A stretch of 14,300 bases of DNA from contig JAGOCV010000072.1 in assembly GCA_017998575.1 (NCBI GenBank), positions 1 through 14,300 on the forward strand, given 5' to 3'. Below, one piece after another: positions 1-6,920 of the stretch (positions are counted from its first letter, which is position 1; each line of letters begins with the position of its first letter). The translations under genes were made by a program, and so were the position numbers. The DNA comes from Burkholderiaceae bacterium. Its GTDB lineage: Bacteria > Pseudomonadota > Gammaproteobacteria > Burkholderiales > Burkholderiaceae. Below the pieces are notes generated by a model. That model was given only the letters and a program-made list of their open reading frames with translations. It had not been told where the DNA came from and ran no database searches.

Positions 1-1114
1 GCGTGGTGGTGTCGGTGCGGTCGTCCATCTCCGTGCCCTGGAAGTACAGGCGCGTGCTCAGGCTGTCGATCCAGGCGCCCGCGCCGGGCGTCCACGTGTG
101 CGCCACCGACACGGTGTCGCGGCTGGTGGTGGCGTCTTGCGACGACAGCCCGGTGACGGCCGTGGCAGCCGAGTTCCAGGCTTCGAACACCGAGTCGCTC
201 TGCTTGCGGTACAGGTCGGCCGCCAGCTCGAAGCGGTGCGCGGCGTTCAGGCGGTAGGTGCCCTTGAGCAGCAGCGCGTCGGAGCTCCAGTTGTCCGGAT
301 AGCTCTCGATCGAACTGTTGTTGCGCGTGGCTTCGCCGTCGCGGCGCACGTACGACAGCAGCAGGCCGAAGTCGCCCTGCAGGCCGGCGGCGGTGACGCC
401 CTTGGTCCAGGCCTTGTTGCTCTCGCTGTAGCCCAGGCGCGCACCCGCGTAGAAGGGCTTTGTGATGCTCACGAAGTCTTCGGGCGACTTGCTGCGGAAG
501 CTCACCGCGCCGCCGATGCCGCCGGCCGTGCGCTGCGAGTTGGTGGTGCCCGACTGGATCTCGACCGACGAGTAGATGTCGGGATCGATGAAGTCGCGGC
601 CCATGCCGAAGGTGCCGTCCTGTGCGCGGTTGGTCAGCGGCGCACGGCTGACGGCCTCGGGCATCTCGATGCCGTCGACATCGAGACCGATGCGGTTGCC
701 TTCGATACCCCGGATGTTGTAGCCCGTGGTGCCGCTGCGGTCGTAGCGGCTCGCGCCGCGCGTGGCGCCCTGCACGGTGCCAGGGGCTTCCACCAGCGGC
801 TGGTATCGCATCACCTCGCCCATGCTGGTGGCGCCCGTCTTCTCGATGTCTTCCTGCGTGAGTTCGACCTTGGAGCCGGCCTCGCGCTGTTTCGCGCCGA
901 CCACCCGGATCTCGGGCAGCGGCGCTGCGGCCGGGTCCGGCGCGCCGATGGCGGAGGCCGTGGCCTGCTGGGCCTGTGCCAGCCCGGCGGACGACAGCAG
1001 CATCGCCTGGGCAGCCAGCGCGATGACGCCGGCACGATGTACGAGGGGAGCTATGGAGCGGGACGAGGGCGCGCCGGGCGCGCGCCCGGCTGGCCATGGG
1101 CCGAGCTGGGTCAT
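1..1114 (-). CDS. TonB-dependent hemoglobin/transferrin-type outer-membrane receptor, N-terminal half (cut by window edge)
   Basis: Outer-membrane receptor that imports heme, heme-protein iron or a related ligand using TonB energy. The frame is open from ATG at 1114 to the left edge (371 codons); the family usually runs 700-800 residues, so about half is visible. An AGGTGA Shine-Dalgarno (minus strand of 1121-1126) lies 6 nt before the start. A long signal peptide ends near LSSAGLAQA (about residue 48). A TonB-box-like LPEIRVVGA follows, then the plug domain with YNIRGIEGNRIGLDVDGIEM at about residues 141-160, the signature of the hemoglobin/transferrin/lactoferrin receptor branch, and SVEIQSGTTNSQRTAGGIGG, the end of the plug core. 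Barrel strands with many aromatic and polar residues follow. The real ligand cannot be told from this half. A Fur-like palindrome upstream supports an iron or heme role. No ExbB/ExbD/TonB or heme-degradation gene is visible. Confidence 0.9.
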   Translation of the reverse strand, partial: MTQLGPWPAGRAPGAPSSRSIAPLVHRAGVIALAAQAMLLSSAGLAQAQQATASAIGAPDPAAAPLPEIRVVGAKQREAGSKVELTQEDIEKTGATSMGEVMRYQPLVEAPGTVQGATRGASRYDRSGTTGYNIRGIEGNRIGLDVDGIEMPEAVSRAPLTNRAQDGTFGMGRDFIDPDIYSSVEIQSGTTNSQRTAGGIGGAVSFRSKSPEDFVSITKPFYAGARLGYSESNKAWTKGVTAAGLQGDFGLLLSYVRRDGEATRNNSSIESYPDNWSSDALLLKGTYRLNAAHRFELAADLYRKQSDSVFEAWNSAATAVTGLSSQDATTSRDTVSVAHTWTPGAGAWIDSLSTRLYFQGTEMDDRTDTTT

Positions 1115-1204
1115 GGGAATTCACCTGAATGTTGAGGGCGTCTGGCTGGACTGCCCCGCAACACGGGTGAATATCTAGCTACTCACGAAACTTTAACGCA
1201 ACAG

Positions 1205-1227
1205 ATGCAAATAGTAAAGATTCGCAT
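1205..1227 (-). promoter_or_regulatory. Candidate Fur box upstream of the TonB-dependent receptor
   Basis: An inverted repeat ATGCAAAT (1205-1212), 7-nt spacer, ATTCGCAT (1220-1227) has 7 of 8 arm pairs matched. Its central 19 bp match the classical Fur consensus GATAATGATAATCATTATC at 11 of 19 positions by my count, and the GCAAAT...ATTCGC arms are a form commonly seen for Fur sites in Burkholderiales. It lies 91-113 nt before the receptor start, in a short AT-rich stretch of an otherwise GC-rich window. Fur binding is inference. Confidence 0.55.
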
Positions 1228-1244
1228 TTAGATTTAAGTCTGGC

Positions 1245-2492
1245 TTATCGAGCCATGCGTTGCGGCCTCACCGCGGCCTGCTCGCGGATTGGCAGGTGTA
1301 TGAGAGCTGCGCCGGCAGCCAGCACGATGTCCACGTACCAGATCCAGTCGTATGCGCCGGTAGCCTCGAACACACGGCCGCCCAGCCAGGCCCCCAGAAA
1401 GCCGCCGACCTGATGCGCCAGCATCACCACACCAAACAGCATCGCCATGTTGGACGGACCGAAGAACCTGGCCACCAGCCCTGCTGTAGGCGGCACGGTG
1501 GAGAGGAAGGTGACGCCCATCACGGCGGCGAACAGCAGCACCGTCGCTTCGTTCTTCGGCGCCAGCACGAAAGCCAGCACGGCCAGGCCGCGCACTGCAT
1601 AGATCAGCGACAGCAGCGACTTCATGCGCCACCGGCCGACCGCCCAGCCCACGCCGAAGCTGCCGACGATGTTGAACAACCCGATCAGCGCCAGCGCCCA
1701 CGCGCCCAGCTGCACCGGCAGCCCGCACGATGCGATCACGCCCGGCAGATGCGTCGCCAGGAAGGCGACATGGAAACCGCAGACGAAGAAACCAGCCGAC
1801 AGCATGAGAAAGCTCGGCAGCCGCAGCGCAGCCCGCAAGGCCTCGCCCGCCGGCAAGGGCGGCGCGGGCGCCGTGTTGCCGGCACCCTGAAACGAATTAC
1901 CGCGCAGCACCCAGATGGCGGGCAGCGCCAGCAGCACCAGCACACCCAGCACCTGCATCGATGCCGCCCAGCCCACGCCCACGGTGAGCACACCCGCCAG
2001 CGGTGCCATCGCGAACTGGCCGAACGATCCGCCCGCATTGACGATGCCCGTCGCCATGCCGCGCCGCGCGGGCGCCACCAGGCGCGTGCTGGCCGCCATC
2101 AACACCGATGGGCCGGCCATGCCGGCGCCGCCGGCAGCCAGCACACCGACGGCAAATACCAGGCCGGCCGTGCTGGTCATGTACGGCGTGATGAACGTGC
2201 CCAGCGCCACCAGCACCACGCCCATGGCGATCACTCGCCCGGTGCCGATGCGGTCGGCGATCGCACCCGCGAAGGGCTGGGTGAGACCCCACCACAGCTG
2301 GCCGAATGCGAATGCCAGGCTGATGTTGCCCAGCCCCAACCCGGTGGACGTGTTGAGCGAAGGCAGATACAGACCCATGGTCTGGCGCACGCCCATCGTC
2401 AGCGCAAACGTGCCGCCCGCCGCCAGCAGCACCAGCCAGAACGCGTGCGGCATCGATGTGGCCGGCTGCACCTGGGGTGAGGCATCACTCAT
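1245..2492 (-). CDS. Major facilitator superfamily transporter
   Basis: A 415-residue inner-membrane transporter with about 12 hydrophobic segments in two halves, separated by a polar loop at about 190-215 (GNSFQGAGNTAPAPPLP). The MFS motif A is visible as GAIADRIGTGR at residues 76-86, between segments 2 and 3. The substrate is not evident; the length and fold fit the group containing small organic-anion (oxalate/formate, monocarboxylate) carriers and drug exporters. The frame is open upstream to 2678, but that part lies inside marR. ATG at 2492 was chosen because it overlaps the marR stop in the arrangement ATGAGTGA (8 bp shared), typical of translational coupling, and leaves a normal short cytoplasmic N-terminus. 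It is therefore cotranscribed with marR, which probably controls it. The stop is TAA at 1245. Confidence 0.88.
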   Translation of the reverse strand: MSDASPQVQPATSMPHAFWLVLLAAGGTFALTMGVRQTMGLYLPSLNTSTGLGLGNISLAFAFGQLWWGLTQPFAGAIADRIGTGRVIAMGVVLVALGTFITPYMTSTAGLVFAVGVLAAGGAGMAGPSVLMAASTRLVAPARRGMATGIVNAGGSFGQFAMAPLAGVLTVGVGWAASMQVLGVLVLLALPAIWVLRGNSFQGAGNTAPAPPLPAGEALRAALRLPSFLMLSAGFFVCGFHVAFLATHLPGVIASCGLPVQLGAWALALIGLFNIVGSFGVGWAVGRWRMKSLLSLIYAVRGLAVLAFVLAPKNEATVLLFAAVMGVTFLSTVPPTAGLVARFFGPSNMAMLFGVVMLAHQVGGFLGAWLGGRVFEATGAYDWIWYVDIVLAAGAALIHLPIREQAAVRPQRMAR

Positions 2493-2955
2493 CGTCTTCG
2501 CCTTCGGCCGCGGGTGCCAGCAGGTCGCCACATTCGTCCAGCAGGGCATGCAGCGCCATGACACGCTGCGCACCGAGCTGCTGGTTGAGGCTTTCCTGAG
2601 CCGTACGCCAGTGGCGTTGCGCCTCGGCGCGCTTCGCGCGGCCGGCGTCGGTGGCGCTGACCAGGCGACTGCGCGCATCGGCGCCAGGCTCCAGCACCAC
2701 CCAGCCCTGATCGATCAGTGGCCGCAGGTTCCGGGTGAGCGTGGACGGCTCCATGCGCATCCATCGCGCCAGGTCCACCGGGCGCAGCGGCCCGAGCTTG
2801 ACCACGTGCGAGAGCAACGAGTACTGCGTGATCCTCAGTCCGGCCTGCGCCACCTCGGCGTCGAAGTGGCGGGAGACCTGGCGCGTGAGCTGGCGCAATT
2901 TGAGATTGGTGCAGCCCTGCACTTTGGCGACAGGCGCGGTCTTGACAGGTGTCAT
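2485..2955 (-). CDS. MarR-family transcriptional regulator
   Basis: A dimeric winged-helix repressor, 156 residues from ATG 2955. The core at about residues 30-105 carries the family pattern: AGLRITQYSLLSHV (helix 2), LRPVDLARWMRMEPSTLTRN (helix-turn-helix), and the wing residues D-A-R-S-R near GADARSRLVSATDAGR. Cys15 sits just before the dimerisation helix, where some MarR/OhrR proteins carry a redox-active Cys; that role is only a possibility here. A GTG at 2976 would add 7 residues, but the minus-strand -10 (TACAAT, 2971-2966) predicts transcription starting near 2959, downstream of that GTG, so ATG 2955 with a leader of a few nt is preferred. It is first in a two-gene unit with the MFS transporter (8-bp overlap) and divergent from a thioesterase, a layout usual for MarR regulators that control both sides. 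Confidence 0.9.
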   Translation of the reverse strand: MTPVKTAPVAKVQGCTNLKLRQLTRQVSRHFDAEVAQAGLRITQYSLLSHVVKLGPLRPVDLARWMRMEPSTLTRNLRPLIDQGWVVLEPGADARSRLVSATDAGRAKRAEAQRHWRTAQESLNQQLGAQRVMALHALLDECGDLLAPAAEGEDDE

Positions 2956-2970
2956 GGTGGAATTTATTGT
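2942..2970 (+). promoter_or_regulatory. Sigma70-type promoter for the thioesterase gene
   Basis: A perfect -35 TTGACA (2942-2947), 17-nt spacer and -10 TATTGT (2965-2970, 4 of 6) point rightward. Predicted transcription start is near 2977, giving a leader of about 38 nt before ATG 3015. The promoter overlaps the first codons of marR and its -10 lies in the inverted repeat at 2966-2979, so a bound MarR dimer would block it. Confidence 0.65.
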
Positions 2971-2993
2971 ACCCACAATATTTGCATATGCAA
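2966..2993 (-). promoter_or_regulatory. marR promoter (near-leaderless)
   Basis: On the minus strand, -35 TTGCAT (2993-2988, 3 of 6), 16-nt spacer, and -10 TACAAT (2971-2966, 5 of 6). Predicted start is near 2959, about 4 nt before the marR ATG at 2955, and no Shine-Dalgarno is visible there. The -10 overlaps the opposing thioesterase -10 almost base for base. Confidence 0.5.
2966..2993. promoter_or_regulatory. Probable MarR operator: two palindromes over opposed promoters
   Basis: Two perfect palindromic elements are seen: ATTGT-ACCC-ACAAT at 2966-2979 and TTGCATATGCAA at 2982-2993. The first covers both -10 elements; the second covers the minus-strand -35. MarR proteins usually bind 16-20 bp AT-rich inverted repeats in such divergent gaps and repress both directions. 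Which palindrome is the actual site is not decidable by eye. Confidence 0.6.
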
Positions 2994-3014
2994 CTTAAAA
3001 AGGACTTCGGCACC

Positions 3015-3578
3015 ATGAGCCAGACACCCACCGCCACGCCCGGGCAGACACTCGCGCTATGGATCGAGCAGGAATCCGCCGTTTCTGCCCGCATGAACGC
3101 CGGCGCAGGCGCGGGCGTCTCGCGCCCGGATCAGGTGGCAGGCAAGACCGGACTCGAACTCATGCACGCCATGCTGCGCGGCGAGTTGCCCTACCCGCCG
3201 ATCGCCCGCACGCTGGACTTCACACTGGTCGAAGCCGGTGACGGCCACGCCATCTTCCAGGGCACGCCCGGCCCGGCGCATCTCAACCCCATGGGCACGG
3301 TGCACGGCGGCTGGTACGCCACGCTGCTCGATTCGGCGCTGGGGTGCGCCGTCCACACCAGGATGCCGCCCGGCCGCGGCTACACCACGGCAGAACTCAG
3401 CGTGAACCTGGTCAAGGCCATTCCGCTCAAGGTGCAACGCGTGCGTGCCGAAGGCCGCGTGCTGCACTGCGGCCGCCAGCTCGCCACGGCCGATGCGCGG
3501 CTCTACGGGCCCGATGGCACGCTGTATGCCCACGCCACCACCACGTGCCTGGTGTTCGAGTTGCCTGCGGCGCGCTGA
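3015..3578 (+). CDS. PaaI-family hotdog-fold acyl-CoA thioesterase
   Basis: A 187-residue hotdog protein that probably hydrolyses an aromatic or short acyl-CoA thioester. The active-site region reads HLNPMGTVHGGWYATLLDSA at about residues 89-108: Asn91, the HGG turn (97-99) and Asp106 match the PaaI/YbgC-like pattern. The N-terminal 60 residues are an extension before the fold, seen in longer PaaI-like proteins. ATG 3015 was chosen over the upstream in-frame ATGs (2949, 2988) because AAGGAC at 3000-3005 sits 9 nt before it, and because the predicted transcript begins near 2977, which excludes 2949. It is divergent from marR with shared control DNA, suggesting induction by the ligand MarR senses. 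The substrate is unknown. Confidence 0.87.
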   Translation: MSQTPTATPGQTLALWIEQESAVSARMNAGAGAGVSRPDQVAGKTGLELMHAMLRGELPYPPIARTLDFTLVEAGDGHAIFQGTPGPAHLNPMGTVHGGWYATLLDSALGCAVHTRMPPGRGYTTAELSVNLVKAIPLKVQRVRAEGRVLHCGRQLATADARLYGPDGTLYAHATTTCLVFELPAAR

Positions 3579-3628
3579 GATGCAGCACGCGAGCGCCGCA
3601 GCGCCACGCAGGGAAATCGCATCGCCGG

Positions 3629-3634
3629 CACAAT
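3629..3634 (+). promoter_or_regulatory. -10-like element immediately before gloA
   Basis: CACAAT (4 of 6 matches to TATAAT) ends 7 nt before the gloA ATG, placing a predicted transcription start at or next to the A of ATG. The bases ACAATCGGCG(G)CATG recur almost exactly before pdxH. No convincing -35 was found. Confidence 0.35.
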
Positions 3635-3641
3635 CGGCGGC

Positions 3642-4055
3642 ATGCGATTCCTCCACACGATGCTGCGCGTTGGCAATCTCCAGCGCTCGATTGACTTCTA
3701 CACCCAGGTGATCGGCATGCAGTTGCTGCGCACCTCCGAAAACCCCGAGTACAAGTACTCGCTCGCCTTCCTCGGTTTCGAGGGCGGCAACCCCGGGCAG
3801 GCCGAGATCGAGCTCACCTACAACTGGGGCACCGAGAGCTACGAGATGGGCACGGCCTACGGCCACATCGCGCTGGGCGTGCCCGACGCCTATGCGGCCT
3901 GCGACAAGATCCGCGCAGCCGGCGGCAACGTCACGCGCGAGCCCGGCCCGGTCAAGGGCGGCAGCACGGTCATCGCCTTCGTGACCGATCCGGACGGCTA
4001 CAAGATCGAGCTCATCCAGCGCGCCGACGACTCGGCCGGCCAGGGGCTGCGCTGA
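3642..4055 (+). CDS. gloA: Lactoylglutathione lyase (glyoxalase I)
   Basis: Converts the methylglyoxal-glutathione hemithioacetal to S-lactoylglutathione, the first step of methylglyoxal detoxification in the cytoplasm. At 137 residues it has the size of bacterial Ni-type GloA. The start [20 protein letters not shown] is characteristic. All four metal ligands are visible: His5, Glu57 (in [10 protein letters not shown]), His75 (in YGHIALGV) and Glu123 (in [11 protein letters not shown]). The two halves form a VOC betaalphabetabetabeta fold. There is no clear Shine-Dalgarno; instead ACAATCGGCGG directly precedes ATG, resembling a -10 box 7 nt from the start codon, so the mRNA may be leaderless. 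Its 3' end overlaps the convergent LysR gene by 44 bp. Confidence 0.97.
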   Translation: MRFLHTMLRVGNLQRSIDFYTQVIGMQLLRTSENPEYKYSLAFLGFEGGNPGQAEIELTYNWGTESYEMGTAYGHIALGVPDAYAACDKIRAAGGNVTREPGPVKGGSTVIAFVTDPDGYKIELIQRADDSAGQGLR

Positions 4056-4947
4056 ACACGGCGCCCGATGCGCCGCGCCACTGTTCGGCCAGCGCAAAGA
4101 ACATGACTGCGGTCGGCCCGGGATCGGCGCGGCGACGCGCCATGGCCACCGTGGACATGGGCGAATCGACCAGCTTCCGGTAGACCACTTCGCCCGGCAG
4201 GATCCGCTGCATGCTTTGCGGTACCAGCGCGATCCCCATGCCGGCGCCGACCAGCGCGACCGCGCTGTGCGCATTGCCTGACACGCCGTTGATCCGGGGC
4301 TCGAAACCCGCCTGCCGGCAGACGGAATGCACTGACTGGAACAGGCCGACCGGCCGCCGGCTGGCGTTGAGGAACTGCTCGTCCCGCAGATCAGGCAGCG
4401 CAAGCCGCTGGCGCCGTGCCAGGCGGTGGCCGTGCGGCAGTGCCACCACCAGCGCTTCGTCGTAGATCGGCATCACTTCGAGCGGTGCAGCGTGTACCGG
4501 CAGTCTCACGAAGCCGACATCCAGCTTGCCCTGCACCAGCCACTCCACCTGCTGGTCGGTGGCGGCCTCCAGCAGTTGCACCGACACCTGCGGATAGCGC
4601 TCCGAGAATTCCCGCAACAGCCGCGGCAGCACTCCTTGCGTGGTGGTGAAGTTGCAACCGATCTGCAGATGGCCGAGCTCGCCTTCACCCACGCGCCGCA
4701 CCCGATCCGTCATCGCATGCAGCCCGGCCAGCCAGGGCCCCACCTGTTCATAGAGCTCGCGCCCGGCGGCCGTGAGGGCCACCGAACGGCGGTTGCGCAC
4801 GAACAGTGGGGTGCCCAACGTTTCCTCCAGCGCCCTGATCTGCTGGCTCAGCGGCGGCTGCGACATGTTCAACCGCGCCGCCGCGCGGCTGAAGTGCAGC
4901 TCTTCAGCCACGACGGCGAAGTAACGCAGGTGGCGCAGCTCCAGCAT
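4012..4947 (-). CDS. LysR-family transcriptional regulator (last gene of the Bug-aldolase operon)
   Basis: A 311-residue LysR regulator. The N-terminal helix-turn-helix is clear: [20 protein letters not shown], then [20 protein letters not shown] and [19 protein letters not shown]. The effector domain covers about 90-300, with typical patches such as GHLQIGCN and [10 protein letters not shown]. The frame is open upstream to 5172, but that part lies within the aldolase gene; ATG 4947 matches the canonical LysR start. It begins 8 nt after the aldolase stop, with no obvious Shine-Dalgarno, so translation is probably coupled. Being the distal gene of its likely target operon, rather than divergent from it, is less usual for LysR. 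Its last 44 bp overlap gloA on the other strand. Confidence 0.9.
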   Translation of the reverse strand: MLELRHLRYFAVVAEELHFSRAAARLNMSQPPLSQQIRALEETLGTPLFVRNRRSVALTAAGRELYEQVGPWLAGLHAMTDRVRRVGEGELGHLQIGCNFTTTQGVLPRLLREFSERYPQVSVQLLEAATDQQVEWLVQGKLDVGFVRLPVHAAPLEVMPIYDEALVVALPHGHRLARRQRLALPDLRDEQFLNASRRPVGLFQSVHSVCRQAGFEPRINGVSGNAHSAVALVGAGMGIALVPQSMQRILPGEVVYRKLVDSPMSTVAMARRRADPGPTAVMFFALAEQWRGASGAVFSAAPGRPSRRRAG

Positions 4948-4955
4948 GGCGGGGC

Positions 4956-5693
4956 TCAGGCGGCGAACACGGCGCCACCGCCACCGGCGCGCGCGCCGAA
5001 CCAGGCGAGCTTGCGGCAGAAGAAGTCCCATGAATGCTCGACGTGGACCGCGCTCATGATCTGCCGATGGCGCTCGCGGCGCGTGGCCTCGGCGGGCAGC
5101 GTGTGGCGCAGCCCCGCACCCAACCCGATCACGTGCGCGCGGGCCGCCTTCTCCAGGAACACGCCGACGCACGTCGCATGCTCGATGGAGGTGCCGCAGA
5201 AGGTCACGCCGTGATTGGCCATCAGCACGGCGAACGCTTCGCCCAGCGCCGCCGCGAGTGCATCGCCCTCCTCGCGCGTGCGGATCAAGGCCACCGCGTC
5301 CTCATGCCGGGCGACCTCGGTGAAGTAGTCGCCGTCCAGCGTGAACGGCAGCAGCGGGCCGTCGGCAGCCGACAGCACGCTGGTGTAGAACGCATGCGTG
5401 TGCGCCACCACCTGGATGTCGTCGCGGCGGCGCAGGATCTGCGAGTGAATCGGCCATTCGGAGTGGCGCCCCCCCTCGCCGGCCATCTGATGGCCCTCGA
5501 AGTCGAGCAGGATGAAGTCGTCGGGCCCGAGCACCTCGCCCAGGCCGATGCGGTTGCGCTTCATCCAGAAACCGCGGCCGGCCGGATCACGCAGCGAGAT
5601 GTGGCCCAGCGACATGTCGCCGTGGCCTTCGAGTTCGAGAATGCGGCTGGCGGTCGCGAGCTTCGACAGTTGTGCGGCGAGGTCTTCGTCCAT
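4956..5693 (-). CDS. Class II aldolase/adducin-family protein
   Basis: A 245-residue zinc-dependent aldolase or decarboxylase of the fuculose-1-phosphate aldolase/adducin-head fold. Probable catalytic and metal residues are visible: Glu79 (in HSEWPIHSQIL), His98 and His100 (in VVAHTHAFYTSVL) and His161 (in MANHGVTFCG). GDMSLGHISLRDP at about 25-37 matches the family's GN(L/I)S phosphate-binding region with Met-Ser-Leu-Gly in place of Gly-Asn-x-Ser, so the substrate may be non-phosphorylated. ATG 5693 follows a GGAAGAG-type Shine-Dalgarno. It sits 23 nt downstream of the Bug receptor gene and 8 nt upstream of LysR, suggesting one transcript, with the receptor binding the compound or precursor the aldolase handles. 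The exact reaction is not recognisable. Confidence 0.85.
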   Translation of the reverse strand: MDEDLAAQLSKLATASRILELEGHGDMSLGHISLRDPAGRGFWMKRNRIGLGEVLGPDDFILLDFEGHQMAGEGGRHSEWPIHSQILRRRDDIQVVAHTHAFYTSVLSAADGPLLPFTLDGDYFTEVARHEDAVALIRTREEGDALAAALGEAFAVLMANHGVTFCGTSIEHATCVGVFLEKAARAHVIGLGAGLRHTLPAEATRRERHRQIMSAVHVEHSWDFFCRKLAWFGARAGGGGAVFAA

Positions 5694-5716
5694 CGTGTCT
5701 CTTCCGGAGGCCAAGC

Positions 5717-6724
5717 TTAGCGGGTGGCCGCCGGCGCGTCTGCGGGCGCGTCGGTCGGCTGGATGCCGATCGCCTGGAAGGTGCGGGCCGCACGTGCCTG
5801 GGCCTGGGCCAGCGTGTTGGCGAATGCCGCCGGACTGCCGCCCAGCGGCTCCAGGTAGTTCTGTTTTGCGAACGCCTGGAAGGTGGCGCTGGCAAGCGCC
5901 GCATTCAATTCGGCGTTGAGGCGCGCAACCACGGGCGCGGGCGTCCGGGCCGGCGCATACAGGCCCCAGAAGGTGCCCATGTCCGGATCGCTGCCGAGCT
6001 CTCCGAGGCTCGGGGCGTCGGGAAAGGCCGCGGCCCGCGTCGTGCCCGTGACTGCGACCACCTTGAGCCGGCCGGCTTCGACCGCCGGCTTGGCCAGCGC
6101 GACACTGCTGTACGCCAGATTCACTTCGCCAGCCGTCACCGCCAGGAAGGAAGGCGCTGCGCCCTTGTAGGGCACCGCCGTCAGTTGCACGCCATTCTGT
6201 CGCGCGATCCAGGCCTGATAGATCGCCGGAATGCTGCCCGGCCCCCAGGTGGCGAAGCTCACGTGCTCGGGTTTTGACCGGGCATGCGCCATCAGATCGC
6301 GGAACGACGTGCCGGGCACCGATGGATGGGCGACGATGACGTCGTTCGGCGTACGCACCACGCCGCCCACAGCCACGAAGTCGGCCTTCGGGTCGTACGG
6401 CAGGCGCGTGAAGAGCAGCGGGTTGAAGACAAGGCTCTGGTTGTCGGTCAGGCAGAGGGTGTAGCCATCGGCCGGTGCGCGTGCGCAGGCGGTCATGCCG
6501 ATCAGCGTTCCCGCGCCCGGCCGGTTCTCGACGACCACGGACTGGCCCAGTGCATCGCCCATGAGCTTGGCCACGGTGCGCGACAGCAGGTCGGTCATGC
6601 CGCCGGGCGAGGTGGACGCGATGATGCGGATCGGCTTGGCCGGAAACGTATCGGCCTGGACGCCGGAGCCGCAGGCAAGGCCCAGGGCCAGCGCGCAGGC
6701 CGCGCGGAAGAAGTGGAGATGCAT
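5717..6724 (-). CDS. Bug/TctC-family periplasmic solute-binding receptor
   Basis: A 335-residue extracytoplasmic receptor of the tripartite tricarboxylate transporter (TTT) family. The signal peptide MHLHFFRAACALALGLACGS is followed by probable cleavage after GVQA and then the usual mature start FPAKPIRIIASTSPGGMTDL. Bug hallmarks follow: VVVENRPGAGTLIGM, the ADGYTL motif, VPYKGAAPSFLAVTAGEV (domain 2 ligand loop), and AFPDAPSLGELG. Bug proteins bind carboxylates or amides; the ligand cannot be inferred. No tctA/tctB membrane genes are nearby, so it is an orphan receptor that must use distant membrane partners or act in sensing. ATG 6724 gives a normal signal peptide; the frame is open upstream but has no export signal there. 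First gene of the probable Bug-aldolase-LysR operon. Confidence 0.93.
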   Translation of the reverse strand: MHLHFFRAACALALGLACGSGVQADTFPAKPIRIIASTSPGGMTDLLSRTVAKLMGDALGQSVVVENRPGAGTLIGMTACARAPADGYTLCLTDNQSLVFNPLLFTRLPYDPKADFVAVGGVVRTPNDVIVAHPSVPGTSFRDLMAHARSKPEHVSFATWGPGSIPAIYQAWIARQNGVQLTAVPYKGAAPSFLAVTAGEVNLAYSSVALAKPAVEAGRLKVVAVTGTTRAAAFPDAPSLGELGSDPDMGTFWGLYAPARTPAPVVARLNAELNAALASATFQAFAKQNYLEPLGGSPAAFANTLAQAQARAARTFQAIGIQPTDAPADAPAATR

Positions 6725-6920
6725 GGTGGTCGATCGAGAGGAAGGGATGGAACGATGCGCCTGTGGGGGCGCTGCTGCGCATGCATTCTTCTCGCCGGCA
6801 CGGGCAGCGTCCAATATCGAATGCAGGAAGCGGTAAGACGTGCGACGACTCACAGCGGGCGCATTCCCCGGCCTGCGCCGACCCACTATCATCGAAGACG
6901 GCTCAACCTCCTCTCCCATC
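6725..6920. promoter_or_regulatory. Divergent intergenic region between Bug receptor and H-NS-like gene
   Basis: This 196-bp gap must hold the promoters of both flanking genes. A -10-like TATCAT (6887-6892, 5 of 6) lies 28 nt before the H-NS-like start; no good -35 is paired with it. On the minus strand a TATTGG-like -10 is present near 6813-6818. No clear LysR box or terminator was seen. Confidence 0.35.

Noticed and set aside
98..1135. A 345-codon plus-strand open frame at the left edge
   Set aside because: Lies opposite the TonB-dependent receptor, whose minus-strand frame has clear plug-domain motifs; the plus frame is low-complexity Arg/Ala/Gly/His.
1241..1255. Hairpin TGGCT-CGATA-AGCCA over the MFS stop codon
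   Set aside because: Only a 5-bp stem and no T tract; too weak to call a terminator.
1260..3018. Long plus-strand frames opposite the MFS and marR genes
   Set aside because: Composition is typical of GC-driven shadows and no family pattern is visible; the minus-strand genes are well supported.
4426..5720. Plus-strand frames opposite LysR and the class II aldolase
   Set aside because: Antisense shadows; the minus-strand proteins have intact helix-turn-helix and metal-site motifs.
6668..6680. Possible lipobox (GLAC) in the first Bug receptor signal peptide
   Set aside because: Position -3 is Gly rather than Leu/Val/Ile and a good type I cleavage site (VQA then D) follows with the normal Bug mature start.
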